Translations under genes and position numbers: made by a program | In this document: positions 54,073 through 62,381 of the stretch, piece after piece | Layout of the letters: each line of letters opens with the position of its first letter | Position numbering within the stretch: position 1 is the stretch's first letter | Notes under the pieces: model-generated | Databases searched by the model: none | What the model saw: the letters and a program-made list of their open reading frames with translations, nothing else | Told to the model about the DNA's origin: nothing | NCBI GenBank assembly: GCA_965243545.1 | Contig: OZ251573.1 | Span: 2,728,001 to 2,792,000 of the forward strand | Source of the DNA: CATQHW01 sp965243545 | GTDB taxonomy: Bacteria > Spirochaetota > Spirochaetia > SZUA-6 > Bin103 | Direction of reading: 5' to 3' | Length of the DNA: 64,000 bases

Positions 54073-55189
54073 CCGAACTGCCCGATCGCGTGCCGATTGG
54101 AGAACACTCACTTACTAAGCCGTGATCGACTAGATGACACGCTATCGAACGCCCGATGACCTGTCCCAGCAGCACCGGAACAGCGTTACCGATCATCCGC
54201 CCGATCGCCTTGAATTGTATCCTCTCCCCGGGCGCGGAAAATCTATAGTCGATTGGAAAGGATTGCAGTATGGCACCCTCGCGTAACGACAACGCCCGGT
54301 GCTGTTCAGGATGACCGAAACGACCGTTGCCGAATCCGAAAAACTGCGTCGTAATGGTTGGCGAAGGCTCGTCCGCCCTCATTCTCCCATAGACTGACGT
54401 GTAGCCCCTGCCCGACATCACCCTGTGACACGGCGCCACCAGATCCTCGTCCCACTCCGTCCAACTGCCCCCCGGTCTCGACGCTCTGATACGTCTTAGG
54501 TTAGTCGCCGACAAACGGCTTGCGGTATGCAATGCATCGTGCTTGTCGGTCTCTCCAGCGGCAAGGGCGGGGAGCGTACCGATTGCCTGCTCGACGGTAC
54601 GATAGCTACCGGCTGTGTGAGTCGGTCCGTCAATTCGTATTTCTCCGTGCAACGAAGCCATCACGACCAACCGCGACCGACGCTGGGGAAGACCGTAGTC
54701 AGGAAGGAATACTACGCTGTGGTCTACGGCGTAGCCCGCTCGCCGTAACGAGCGCACAAAGGCATCGAATACCTCACCGCCCCGATAATCAATCAAGCGC
54801 GGAACGTTTTCCATCGATATCACATCAGGCCGGATCTCTTTGGCAAGTTCACAGAATCGTCCGACCAACCGCCAATTCGGATCATCATTCTTCTGATTGT
54901 ATCGCGAAAACGGCTGACAAGGAGCACAACCGACCAAGACTCGCGGCCTGTTGGCGGTAAACCAATCCAACACCTCGTCAGTCTCGAGACTGTCTACATC
55001 ACGTAAAACGAACGTCGTGTCGTTGTTGTATTCGAACGGATAGCGGCATTGGCTATCAACATCCACGCCGGCACTTATGTGGAATCCTTCTTTCAACAGA
55101 CCATGTGCTAGCCCACCGGCGCCACAGAACACATCCACCACGGATCCAAGCCGACTGGATATTTTATCCTTGGACCGAATATCGATCAC
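54047..55189 (-). CDS. dcm: DNA (cytosine-5) methyltransferase
   Basis: The 380-residue enzyme has motif I VVDVFCGAGGLAHGLLKEGF, motif IV with the catalytic Cys91 (GCAPCQPFSRYNQK), motif VI SMENVPRL, motif VIII LPQRRSRLVVMAS and motifs IX-X (RMIGNAVPVLLGQVI). It would modify the cassette's own target. No obvious type II restriction enzyme follows; the unknown gene upstream or the kinase/receiver pair may supply the effector. It is AT-richer than the chromosome and overlaps the unknown gene by ATGA. Confidence 0.95.
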   Translation of the reverse strand: MIDIRSKDKISSRLGSVVDVFCGAGGLAHGLLKEGFHISAGVDVDSQCRYPFEYNNDTTFVLRDVDSLETDEVLDWFTANRPRVLVGCAPCQPFSRYNQKNDDPNWRLVGRFCELAKEIRPDVISMENVPRLIDYRGGEVFDAFVRSLRRAGYAVDHSVVFLPDYGLPQRRSRLVVMASLHGEIRIDGPTHTAGSYRTVEQAIGTLPALAAGETDKHDALHTASRLSATNLRRIRASRPGGSWTEWDEDLVAPCHRVMSGRGYTSVYGRMRADEPSPTITTQFFGFGNGRFGHPEQHRALSLREGAILQSFPIDYRFSAPGERIQFKAIGRMIGNAVPVLLGQVIGRSIACHLVDHGLVSECSPIGTRSGSSDGAGADRA

Positions 55190-55863
55190 CTATTACAACC
55201 TTCGCTACCTGACCGAGCGACGACCTTCTTGAACGACCGTAGTGATTGCAGAAGAAGCGTGTTCCGTCTTGTCGTATACCCTGCCAACAGGTCAGCTTCT
55301 AGTTGACGTAGCCCTCTCACTCCATAGATTGATATAACAAGGCACAGCAACAGTTCCAATGAGGACGTTGCCAAGAGCGGGAATGTTGGATAACGAACAG
55401 AAATAGGCAGCGAGTTCGTTACTGGCAAACGATCGAAGCCCATCGATCTACATGGCTGTGCGTGATAGTAGTCGTGATTGTCTCCCATCTCGGGCGTCTC
55501 ATACCGAAAGCCTACAAATGCGACGTCGTCGCGACCGACGGCCTGCTGTCTAGACCAGTTACCGTAGTAGAAGCCGCAACTCGAAATCGGCGCTTCGAAA
55601 TCCCATCGACACCAGACTGCCGCAACTGCCGCCTTCTCCTGGGGTGGGGGCCTGAGGTAGATCGCGCGACCTTCTGGCAATTGCCCTCTCGTCCTATACA
55701 GTAGCGAACTGTCAAGTTCATTCTTCTTGATAGGCACGCACTGTCCACGTGCGGCTTCGAGCACTGAGATGGTAGCCAGGTTATCACGTCGCGTCGATAA
55801 ATCGCCACCGTCCAACAGCAAACTGAGTACCGAGTGAATCGCCTTATGCTCGTCGTTCGCCAT
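55186..55863 (-). CDS. Unknown protein encoded between receiver protein and C5 methylase
   Basis: The 225-residue protein shows no motif I recognise. Notable conserved-looking blocks are VWCRWDFEAPISSCGFYYGN, VAFVGFRYETPEMGDNHDYY and HAQPCRSMGFDRLP. A hydrophobic helix follows (LATSSLELLLCLVISIYGV), then a basic C-terminus. The GGAG site 8 nt before the ATG at 55863 supports this start. Being fixed inside an overlapping operon, it is probably an essential component, perhaps the effector or a specificity factor. Confidence 0.6.
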   Translation of the reverse strand: MANDEHKAIHSVLSLLLDGGDLSTRRDNLATISVLEAARGQCVPIKKNELDSSLLYRTRGQLPEGRAIYLRPPPQEKAAVAAVWCRWDFEAPISSCGFYYGNWSRQQAVGRDDVAFVGFRYETPEMGDNHDYYHAQPCRSMGFDRLPVTNSLPISVRYPTFPLLATSSLELLLCLVISIYGVRGLRQLEADLLAGYTTRRNTLLLQSLRSFKKVVARSGSEGCNR

Positions 55864-55865
55864 GG

Positions 55866-57068
55866 TCACATCTCCAAGGCGAAGGCAAAGCGCCTCTGCG
55901 GTCCGTACCGTACCCCCTGATACTCCTTCACCAGCCGTCGGTCGAAGAAATTGTGAAACCCAGCACGAAATTGCCGTCCTTCAGAAAATGGAAGGAAACA
56001 GGAAGCATCTTCCATGAAAACGAAATCCGGCACCGTCGAGTAGTTGAAGTCAAACCGCGCCTTGTTGAAGTCCTTGTCCGCCTCCAGCCTTCGACACCAT
56101 ACAGCCCGTCTCGAGAGACAAGTAGCCGGTTCGAACCAGTAACTGCTATCGAACTTACCTTCGAGGAATTTCGGTTCGTGTATGGCCAAGTTCCACGCCT
56201 CGACGCTGGACACATCGTTCCCTAGCAAGAAGGGGAACCGCTGTAATAGATGGGGTACGTCCGTGAGCACATCCTGTGGGCCAAGAACCTCCCTCTCTAG
56301 CCACTTGCCTATCCTAGCCGCCCCGAATCTGACGGCTGCGGGTACGTCCGACAACAACAGTGATTGCGTATCACGAACATATTCCTGTGTCGAAATGAAC
56401 GATCGAAATGTGACTTCTTGAAGCCCGTCGAATTCCTCCGCCTTCGGTCCAAGGAATCCGAATGCCGTATCGGACAGTCCCATAGCGTCATCGTCACACA
56501 TGTCCAACGTATCGACAATGGATCTATCCAGGTCGCACCCGAAAGCGGCCTCCCGAGCTTTTTGGCTTGCAACGGCCCTCGAAAACACTTGCCAGGACCA
56601 AGGGCGGAAACCCGACCACGGTGGATCATTCCAAAGTCCTGCGGTCGCAAGGAAATCGTCATTCAGATTCAGGTCCGCGTGGCTCGTGAGGTGCCCCCGA
56701 AGACTGAGGTCGAAATCGAACTGGGCGAATTGGTTGAAAACCACCACCACTGCGCAATCGGAATAGATGCGCGCCAGTCTTCCTATGCCCTCCCCGGTGT
56801 GGCGCGCGTTCTCATCGTCGACATGGATAAGGTCGTAGTCAACTATCAAGATGTCGGTATTGTCGAACACACACTCTCGTCGGTCGAGTGGCCTATGTGC
56901 GCGTACCAATTTCTGGCGCCGTAGCAACTCGGTCACGGATTCACGCACGGCCCCCATACTCGGTGCACGTTGAAAGGTGTATTCGCCTCGCGCAATTTTC
57001 TGAATCTGCTCAACGTAATCCGCCGCTACTTGAGGATCGTCGTCACATATGAGAACGGAATAGCTCAT
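55866..57068 (-). CDS. Atypical receiver-domain (response-regulator-like) protein
   Basis: The 400-residue protein starts like a receiver domain: VLICDDDPQVAADYVEQIQK gives the acidic pair, and DILIVDYDLI gives a candidate phospho-acceptor Asp77. A long insertion sits between strands 2 and 3. The usual Thr/Ser and Lys of strands 4 and 5 are not clear (VVVVFNQFAQFD has Asn). About 250 further residues form an unknown domain with aromatic-rich blocks. There is no HTH or other common output domain. Its ATG overlaps the GHKL gene (ATGA), as kinase/regulator pairs often do. Confidence 0.68.
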   Translation of the reverse strand: MSYSVLICDDDPQVAADYVEQIQKIARGEYTFQRAPSMGAVRESVTELLRRQKLVRAHRPLDRRECVFDNTDILIVDYDLIHVDDENARHTGEGIGRLARIYSDCAVVVVFNQFAQFDFDLSLRGHLTSHADLNLNDDFLATAGLWNDPPWSGFRPWSWQVFSRAVASQKAREAAFGCDLDRSIVDTLDMCDDDAMGLSDTAFGFLGPKAEEFDGLQEVTFRSFISTQEYVRDTQSLLLSDVPAAVRFGAARIGKWLEREVLGPQDVLTDVPHLLQRFPFLLGNDVSSVEAWNLAIHEPKFLEGKFDSSYWFEPATCLSRRAVWCRRLEADKDFNKARFDFNYSTVPDFVFMEDASCFLPFSEGRQFRAGFHNFFDRRLVKEYQGVRYGPQRRFAFALEM

Positions 57069-59278
57069 TTTGATGAACTCCACGATAACTGAAACGCCGT
57101 CTCCCATCCAGGCGAGGGTTTGACGAACGCTACTCGTGCACGCCGCTGGCTGGCTATCATCCGCACAATCGTCAATCCGAGCCCGGTTCCACCGAGGCCC
57201 AGCGCCCGCCGCTCCTCAGAGACGGTGACCTGTCGAGCGAACGGCTCGAATAACTCAGTGGAGTCAGCGTAGTCAACACCCACTCCGTTGTCTTCGACTC
57301 GTATCCAAGTCCCACGGCCGGTCCTCCCTCCGGAACATAGCACCCGCCGGTCGGCCGAGTCAAGCGTAGCGTTGGACGCGTTGAAAATCACGTTCTGGAA
57401 CAACGAATTCCACTCTACGAAAGTAGCCGGCGGTAAGTAAATATCGGGAGGAATCGATAACGAGAATCGTATTCCGGGAACTAGTGGACGAACGTTAATG
57501 ATCACTTGGCGCAGCACGGGGTCCGCTAACAGCGCCTCGACCTCCTCTCGGTCGTCGAGATCCAATAGCGGTCCGAACAACTTGCGGGTCTCCTCCAGCC
57601 TATCAATCCAAGCGTCAATCTGCTGGCCGATCTCAATGACCCGCGGCACATCGGAGCTCTCTCCGATACGGATCAACCGGCTGACCATCCGACGTGCGCT
57701 TCGCATCTCCTTGCGACTCTCGTGCTCCAGCGCCAGTGCAGCCATACCCGCGGCCGCGAGCGGCCCCAGCAACATCCGAGCCCTCTCGTTGGCCCTACGC
57801 TCATCGCCCAAGACACCTGAGAGACCGTCAACTTCCTTTTTTAGCGCTGCAAGCGTATCGTCCTGCGGATACGATTCATGAGCCTCCACAATAAGCGTCC
57901 GAACCTTGTCGACCTTCTCGGTAGCTTTCTCCTTTTGTGGCGCCGTATCGGCCCGCCGTTGCTCCTTCAGGCGCTGACGCGTCGCGTAATAGTCCAACGA
58001 CCATCGTACCGCTCGGCGCAGCTCTCGATACGCTTCATTCGAAACAAGGCGATCTCTGGTAACCTGAATCTTGAGAAATTCTCCGCGCTCCTTCTGCTCG
58101 TCATTAGCCTCTTGCGCTTCGAGTCCTGTGTTGATGGCTACTACGCCGAACAGCCGCCCCTGAGTCGGAAGGTCGTTCAAGGCGCGGGGTACATGAAGCC
58201 GATCTGGAAGCAGCGCCGACCTACTCCGCCGGTGTGAATGGTCAAATTCGATCTGCAACCAATCTTGTTCCGCGCCGTAGTAGGGAAGCCGAAATCTGGA
58301 GTCATAAACCATTACTCCGCCGAATCGTGCGAAATATTCGCGAGCGGCGGCGACATCCACTCCGCCGGCCTGCCTGCCGGACAGTTTGAATATTCTGATC
58401 ACCCACTTCGCAGATGTAATGAGTGGTTCGATGTCGAATCTCTCGGAATATCGCTCGCCCGTCCGAAACGTTACCTGGACCTGCGCTATTGTCTTGTCTC
58501 CGTCTCGCTTCAACTCTCCCGATATCTCTGCCATGTGGTTTCGTAGCATCGCCTTCATCTGCTGATCGAATGTATCCTTGACTGCGCTCAGCGCCGAGTT
58601 CAACGTTACGCGGAAGTCGTCGGGGTCGGTAGCGTGGGTTACCAACGAGCCGTAGCGGGACAGCGGGGGCTGAAGCATCCAAAGCTGACGACCGAGATTG
58701 CGCGTCGTATCGACCTCCCATTGCTGCTTTAATTCGGTCATTATGACGCGTGTTCCGTGTGGTTTACGCTTTGGAAACAACGAGCTACGGGGTTCGGTCC
58801 TGTAGTGTGCTTCGGCTTCCGTAAGTGTACCGGATTGTACTGCTGCATCCCAATCGACTATCGCTCGTAACTGTTGGCTGTCGTTCGATTTTGGAGATGT
58901 CACAATCTCCAGTTTATGAGCAAGGAACTGAGCGGACAAACGACCCACCCCTTTCGAACCGGTAACTCTGCGGTGTAGCTCGGGACTGGTCGCTCGATCC
59001 TGCTTGTTCTGGGTGCCGATAGTCATCCAATACTTGATGAACTCATCTTCGGTCATGCCATGACCGTTGTCGGCTACCGTGATTTGATCGGCGGCGATCG
59101 AGACGGTACAGAGCGTAGCGTCCGCGTCGTATGCATTCTTTATCAACTCGGCAAGTGCGATGTGAGGTTGACCGACAAGCCGCTCGCCGAGTTCCCGTAA
59201 CAGTGCTGAGTCCGCGCGGAACCTAACAGCCTTGAATTCGGGAAGTGTTGTGTGGTCGTGAGTAGCCGTATCAGACAT
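57065..59278 (-). CDS. Dual GHKL ATPase: MORC/Hsp90-like N-terminus plus histidine-kinase-like C-terminus
   Basis: The 737-residue protein carries two separate GHKL nucleotide-binding modules. Module 1: ALAELIKNAYDAD (Glu44, Asn48), VADNGHGMTEDEF (residues 68-80) and TGSKGVGRLSAQFLA (107-120), as in MORC/MutL/Hsp90. Module 2: FQNVIFNASNATLDS (Asn633), VEDNGVGVD (661-669), LFEPFARQV and GLGGTGLGLTIVRMI (694-708), as in histidine kinases. A helical pair with LALEHESRKEM (His519) resembles an H-box. Followed by an overlapping receiver gene. It likely senses a DNA or methylation state and signals by ATP hydrolysis or phosphotransfer; that is inference. Confidence 0.85.
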   Translation of the reverse strand: MSDTATHDHTTLPEFKAVRFRADSALLRELGERLVGQPHIALAELIKNAYDADATLCTVSIAADQITVADNGHGMTEDEFIKYWMTIGTQNKQDRATSPELHRRVTGSKGVGRLSAQFLAHKLEIVTSPKSNDSQQLRAIVDWDAAVQSGTLTEAEAHYRTEPRSSLFPKRKPHGTRVIMTELKQQWEVDTTRNLGRQLWMLQPPLSRYGSLVTHATDPDDFRVTLNSALSAVKDTFDQQMKAMLRNHMAEISGELKRDGDKTIAQVQVTFRTGERYSERFDIEPLITSAKWVIRIFKLSGRQAGGVDVAAAREYFARFGGVMVYDSRFRLPYYGAEQDWLQIEFDHSHRRSRSALLPDRLHVPRALNDLPTQGRLFGVVAINTGLEAQEANDEQKERGEFLKIQVTRDRLVSNEAYRELRRAVRWSLDYYATRQRLKEQRRADTAPQKEKATEKVDKVRTLIVEAHESYPQDDTLAALKKEVDGLSGVLGDERRANERARMLLGPLAAAGMAALALEHESRKEMRSARRMVSRLIRIGESSDVPRVIEIGQQIDAWIDRLEETRKLFGPLLDLDDREEVEALLADPVLRQVIINVRPLVPGIRFSLSIPPDIYLPPATFVEWNSLFQNVIFNASNATLDSADRRVLCSGGRTGRGTWIRVEDNGVGVDYADSTELFEPFARQVTVSEERRALGLGGTGLGLTIVRMIASQRRARVAFVKPSPGWETAFQLSWSSSK

Positions 59279-59300
59279 GGCCGCGCCGCTCCGCTGCCGT

Positions 59301-60923
59301 TCACTCCACGCGACTGCACAGCTCGTAAGGGAGCTGACAGAAGGTGATGCCCCAGGCTGACAGTTCGCGCTGGCCGATGTACTTGGCGGCGGCGAACACC
59401 ACCGCCTGGCGGTTGTGGGCGCAGGCCGCGGCGCTGATTCGCTTGGCGCGCTCCTCGTTGAGGACCGCGTCGTTGCTGCGCAGAAATTCCAGGTCGGGCG
59501 CGTAGAGCAGGTGGTAGTTGAGCTTGTCGGAATAGTGAAAGAGACCGTCGCCGTCTTGCGGCTCAAGGTCGCCGGCGCCTGCCGACACGCCGGACGCGGT
59601 ATGAAGCAGGTAAGCAGCCAACGCGGCGTATGGCGGTAGCCCCTCGCCGGAAAGCATGCCTTCCAGCTCAATCGGCTTGCCGAGCGTGGCAAACGTGAAT
59701 GAGCCGCCCAGACCGTCGCGTAACGCAGGGTCGCGCGCGCTCGAAACACCGTCGATCACGCGCCGCACCCGCTCGGCCGTGATCGAGTCCGCATAATCCT
59801 CGCATTCGACCATGATGAACCGGCGGTTGCCCCCGTCCTCCCGGTTGAGCGCCAGGACCGCGTGCGCCGTCGTGCCGCTGCCGGCAAAAGAGTCGAGCAC
59901 AAGAGCGTCGCGGTCCGCACCTATATGGAAAACACGCTTTAGCAGTGTGTGCGGTTTGGGATTCGAAAATTCAATCCCGATCTCATTCAACCGCTGTGTA
60001 CCACTCTGAGTATGTCCGACATCGCTATGTGACCATACGGTAAGAGGCGTAATCCCTTGTTTTACTTCAGACAGGAATCTCTTGACGCTCGGAACGTTAT
60101 TGCCAAGGCGACCGAACCATATCCGATTGTCTTCGACCAGTTCATTGAATCTATCCTTGCTGTAGCGCCAGCACTTTCCTATAGGTGGATTCACAACTCT
60201 ACCCGAGGGCGTAGTGATCGGATAATCGTAATCGCTTTGGTATGTTTTTACATCCAAGCCACTCGATTTCCAAGGACCTCTGCGATCATCATCAGGATTC
60301 TGGTATCGCTCGTCGTGTCGCGCCTGGCGTGGTAGCAGACGCGGACGCCAAACCTCTCTTGTTCTCGCATAGCACAGTATGAAGTCGTGATTATCAGAAA
60401 AGTATGTTGCATCGTTTGATGGACTGTACTTCTTCTCCCAAACGATGTTCGTAACGAAGTTCGACTCGCCGAAAATATCATCCATCAATAGGCGTAATCG
60501 ATGCTGCTCGTTATCGTCGATGGACACGAAGATCGCGCCGTCCTCAGACAGCAGTTCGCGGAGGAGGTGCAGGCGGGGCCACATCATGCAGAGCCACTTG
60601 TCGTGCCGTTCCAGGTCCTCGTTGTCGACCGGGCCGTGCGCCCGCAGCCACTCTTTCAGGAGCGGACTGTTCACGTTGTCGTTGTAGACCCACCCCTCGT
60701 TGCCGGTGTTGTAGGGCGGATCGATGTAAATGCAGTTGACGCGCCCGGCGTAGCGCGGCAGCAACGCCTTCAGGGCGTGCAGGTTGTCGCCGTGGATGAT
60801 CAGGTTGTCGTCAGCGCCGTGCGGATGACAGGAGCGCGCCGGGTCGGGCAGCAGCGGGCGGTACGGCACGGTGAGATGGTGCGCGTAGACGTGCTGCTTG
60901 CCCTTGAACTCCAGTACCGGCAT
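59301..60923 (-). CDS. mod: Type III Mod subunit (adenine-specific DNA methyltransferase)
   Basis: The 540-residue methyltransferase has the catalytic motif DPPYN (IYIDPPYNTGNEGWVY) first and the AdoMet motif LDSFAGSGTTAHAVLAL near residue 345, the beta-class order used by type III Mod proteins. The middle (about residues 145-320) is the target-recognition region and is visibly more AT-rich than the two ends, which suggests exchange of specificity. It is 22 bp upstream of the dual-GHKL gene, while its Res partner is 5.8 kb downstream. Confidence 0.93.
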   Translation of the reverse strand: MPVLEFKGKQHVYAHHLTVPYRPLLPDPARSCHPHGADDNLIIHGDNLHALKALLPRYAGRVNCIYIDPPYNTGNEGWVYNDNVNSPLLKEWLRAHGPVDNEDLERHDKWLCMMWPRLHLLRELLSEDGAIFVSIDDNEQHRLRLLMDDIFGESNFVTNIVWEKKYSPSNDATYFSDNHDFILCYARTREVWRPRLLPRQARHDERYQNPDDDRRGPWKSSGLDVKTYQSDYDYPITTPSGRVVNPPIGKCWRYSKDRFNELVEDNRIWFGRLGNNVPSVKRFLSEVKQGITPLTVWSHSDVGHTQSGTQRLNEIGIEFSNPKPHTLLKRVFHIGADRDALVLDSFAGSGTTAHAVLALNREDGGNRRFIMVECEDYADSITAERVRRVIDGVSSARDPALRDGLGGSFTFATLGKPIELEGMLSGEGLPPYAALAAYLLHTASGVSAGAGDLEPQDGDGLFHYSDKLNYHLLYAPDLEFLRSNDAVLNEERAKRISAAACAHNRQAVVFAAAKYIGQRELSAWGITFCQLPYELCSRVE

Positions 60924-60937
60924 CGTCGCTACCGCCG

Positions 60938-61345
60938 CTACGCGGTGCCCTCCTTGGGGGTGTCATGCGACGGGTGGCGGGCGCGCCAGACCACTCCTTC
61001 AATGGCCCCCTCCACCTTCGAAAGCCGGTCCCCGACGTTGGTCAGCCGATCGGCGACTTCTCTGAAGCCCGCCGTCGTTTCGTCACGGAGCCCGTCGATT
61101 CGGGCTTTGATGTCCGTCTCCCGTGTGAACCGGCTGTCGTTCTCCCTGTTGCCGGCGCTGAACCCGCTGCCGAACGATCTTATCCGGGCGACGAGCCGAC
61201 ACTCGAACTTGGCCATGTCTGCGCGTAGCCCCTCCAGAGCCTTGTGGATCGACCACGTCGAGACGAACATCCCGACTCCCAGGGCGGCGGCCGCCGCGAT
61301 GGTCGCGATCATGTCCGCGGTCACCTCCACCACCATGACCGTCAT
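60938..61345 (-). CDS. Small membrane-anchored coiled-coil protein
   Basis: The 135-residue protein has one N-terminal membrane segment (ADMIATIAAAAALGVGMFVS). A coiled coil with heptads follows (IDGLRDETTAGFREVADRLT and VGDRLSKVEGAIEGV), recalling small phage- or TA-associated membrane coils. It ends 14 bp before the mod start on the same strand, so it may be the first gene of the restriction operon. Function unknown. Confidence 0.6.
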   Translation of the reverse strand: MTVMVVEVTADMIATIAAAAALGVGMFVSTWSIHKALEGLRADMAKFECRLVARIRSFGSGFSAGNRENDSRFTRETDIKARIDGLRDETTAGFREVADRLTNVGDRLSKVEGAIEGVVWRARHPSHDTPKEGTA

Positions 61346-61532
61346 CGTCCCCGATCCTACACCATCGACCGCCGGGGCGTCACCGCGCCCGTCATCCCCA
61401 GTAACGCGCCGGCGGTCGGCGGCGCTTCAAGCGCGGCGCTGCCTCTCGACAGCGCCGGCATCCGCCGGCTACCGTTGGCTGGCGGTGGACCGGGAACGGA
61501 GGCGCTTCCTGCGCGGCGTGGCCGATGGCCTC

Positions 61533-61904
61533 ATGGCGCGCGAGCGGCACAGAGCCGAGCACGCTCCCCGCCTGCGCGCCGAACGGCGAGCGGCCGGCCT
61601 GGCCGAGGCGCGCCGGCTGGCGAAGCGCTTTGCGGAGATCGATCCCGGTCTCCGCAAGGTTGTGCTGTTCGGTTCGCTGGCCACCGGCGACCTGCGCGGC
61701 CGGCAGCCCGACGTCGATCTGGCCGTGGAGTCCCCACACTACCTTCGCCTGGTCGCGGTAGCGCTGGACAGCCCGTTCAAGGTCGACGTCATCGATCTGC
61801 CGAACGCCAGTCCCGTTATCCTCCGCGCCATCGAACAACACGGCAGGGTCCTGTATGAACGAGAAAACGCGCGTCGCAACGTTGATCGCGGAACTGAACG
61901 GTGA
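61533..61904 (+). CDS. MNT-type nucleotidyltransferase (MntA-like antitoxin)
   Basis: The 123-residue protein has an N-terminal Arg/Ala-rich helix and the minimal nucleotidyltransferase motif VVLFGSLATGDLRGRQPDVD. The spacing from GS to DxD is 11 residues, one more than usual. The start may be ATG 61533 or GTG 61518. It overlaps the following HepT-like gene by 50 bp, the common order for this toxin-antitoxin type. Confidence 0.82.
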   Translation: MARERHRAEHAPRLRAERRAAGLAEARRLAKRFAEIDPGLRKVVLFGSLATGDLRGRQPDVDLAVESPHYLRLVAVALDSPFKVDVIDLPNASPVILRAIEQHGRVLYERENARRNVDRGTER

Positions 61905-62346
61905 CGTCGAAAGCCTGAGCCCGCTGGCCTCCACCAACCTGAAGGCCGACGGCCGCATCCGGCACGGCGCGCACGACGAGCTCGACTGGGCGGCGCTCGG
62001 CTATACCATTCACAACCTCTACTGCGCCCTGGAATCGTACTTTCTCAGAGTCGCCAAGCACTTCGAGAACGACCTGCCGCCGGCCGAATGGCATCGCGCG
62101 CTGGTGGAACGGATGACGATCCAGATCGAGGGCCTGCGGCCGCGGCTCCTGGACCGATCGCTGGCGCAGGACATCCACGACCTCCGTGCGTTTCGCCGCG
62201 TGTTCCGCAACATGTACGGCACGCGGCTCGACCCGGAACGCATTCGGATCGTACAGAACCGCGTTCCCGACACGCTGGCGGCGTTTCGCTCCGCGCACGC
62301 GCGCTTCGTCGCGGCGCTTGACGCCGCCGCGGCGATGATCGAATGA
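61855..62346 (+). CDS. HepT-like (HEPN) protein with altered RNase motif
   Basis: The 163-residue all-helical protein matches the second HepT-like group (YTIHNLYCALESYFLRVAKH, LVERMTIQIEGLRP, LAQDIHDLRAFRRVF). The catalytic-motif segment reads FRNMYGTRLD, where FRHxY is expected: the His is replaced by Asn. It may be catalytically weak or dead. Overlaps the MNT gene by 50 bp. Confidence 0.78.
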   Translation: MNEKTRVATLIAELNGDVESLSPLASTNLKADGRIRHGAHDELDWAALGYTIHNLYCALESYFLRVAKHFENDLPPAEWHRALVERMTIQIEGLRPRLLDRSLAQDIHDLRAFRRVFRNMYGTRLDPERIRIVQNRVPDTLAAFRSAHARFVAALDAAAAMIE

Positions 62347-62381
62347 CGCCCCGCCGGCGGCGCAGGCGCGCGCCCTGCCGT

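Noticed and set aside
53524..54111. Vsr as the restriction nuclease of a type II system
   Set aside because: The motifs are those of repair nickase Vsr next to a C5 methylase. A restriction role is possible but not supported by anything visible.
61392..61958. Minus-strand 188-codon frame opposite the MNT gene
   Set aside because: The plus-strand frame has the nucleotidyltransferase motif and the overlap with its partner. The minus frame has no domain.
46290..62346. Integrase, transposase or attachment-site duplication bounding the island
   Set aside because: I found no integrase or transposase frame, and tRNA-Gly at 44 kb shows no obvious repeat of its 3' end further right. The island boundaries rest on composition and content only.
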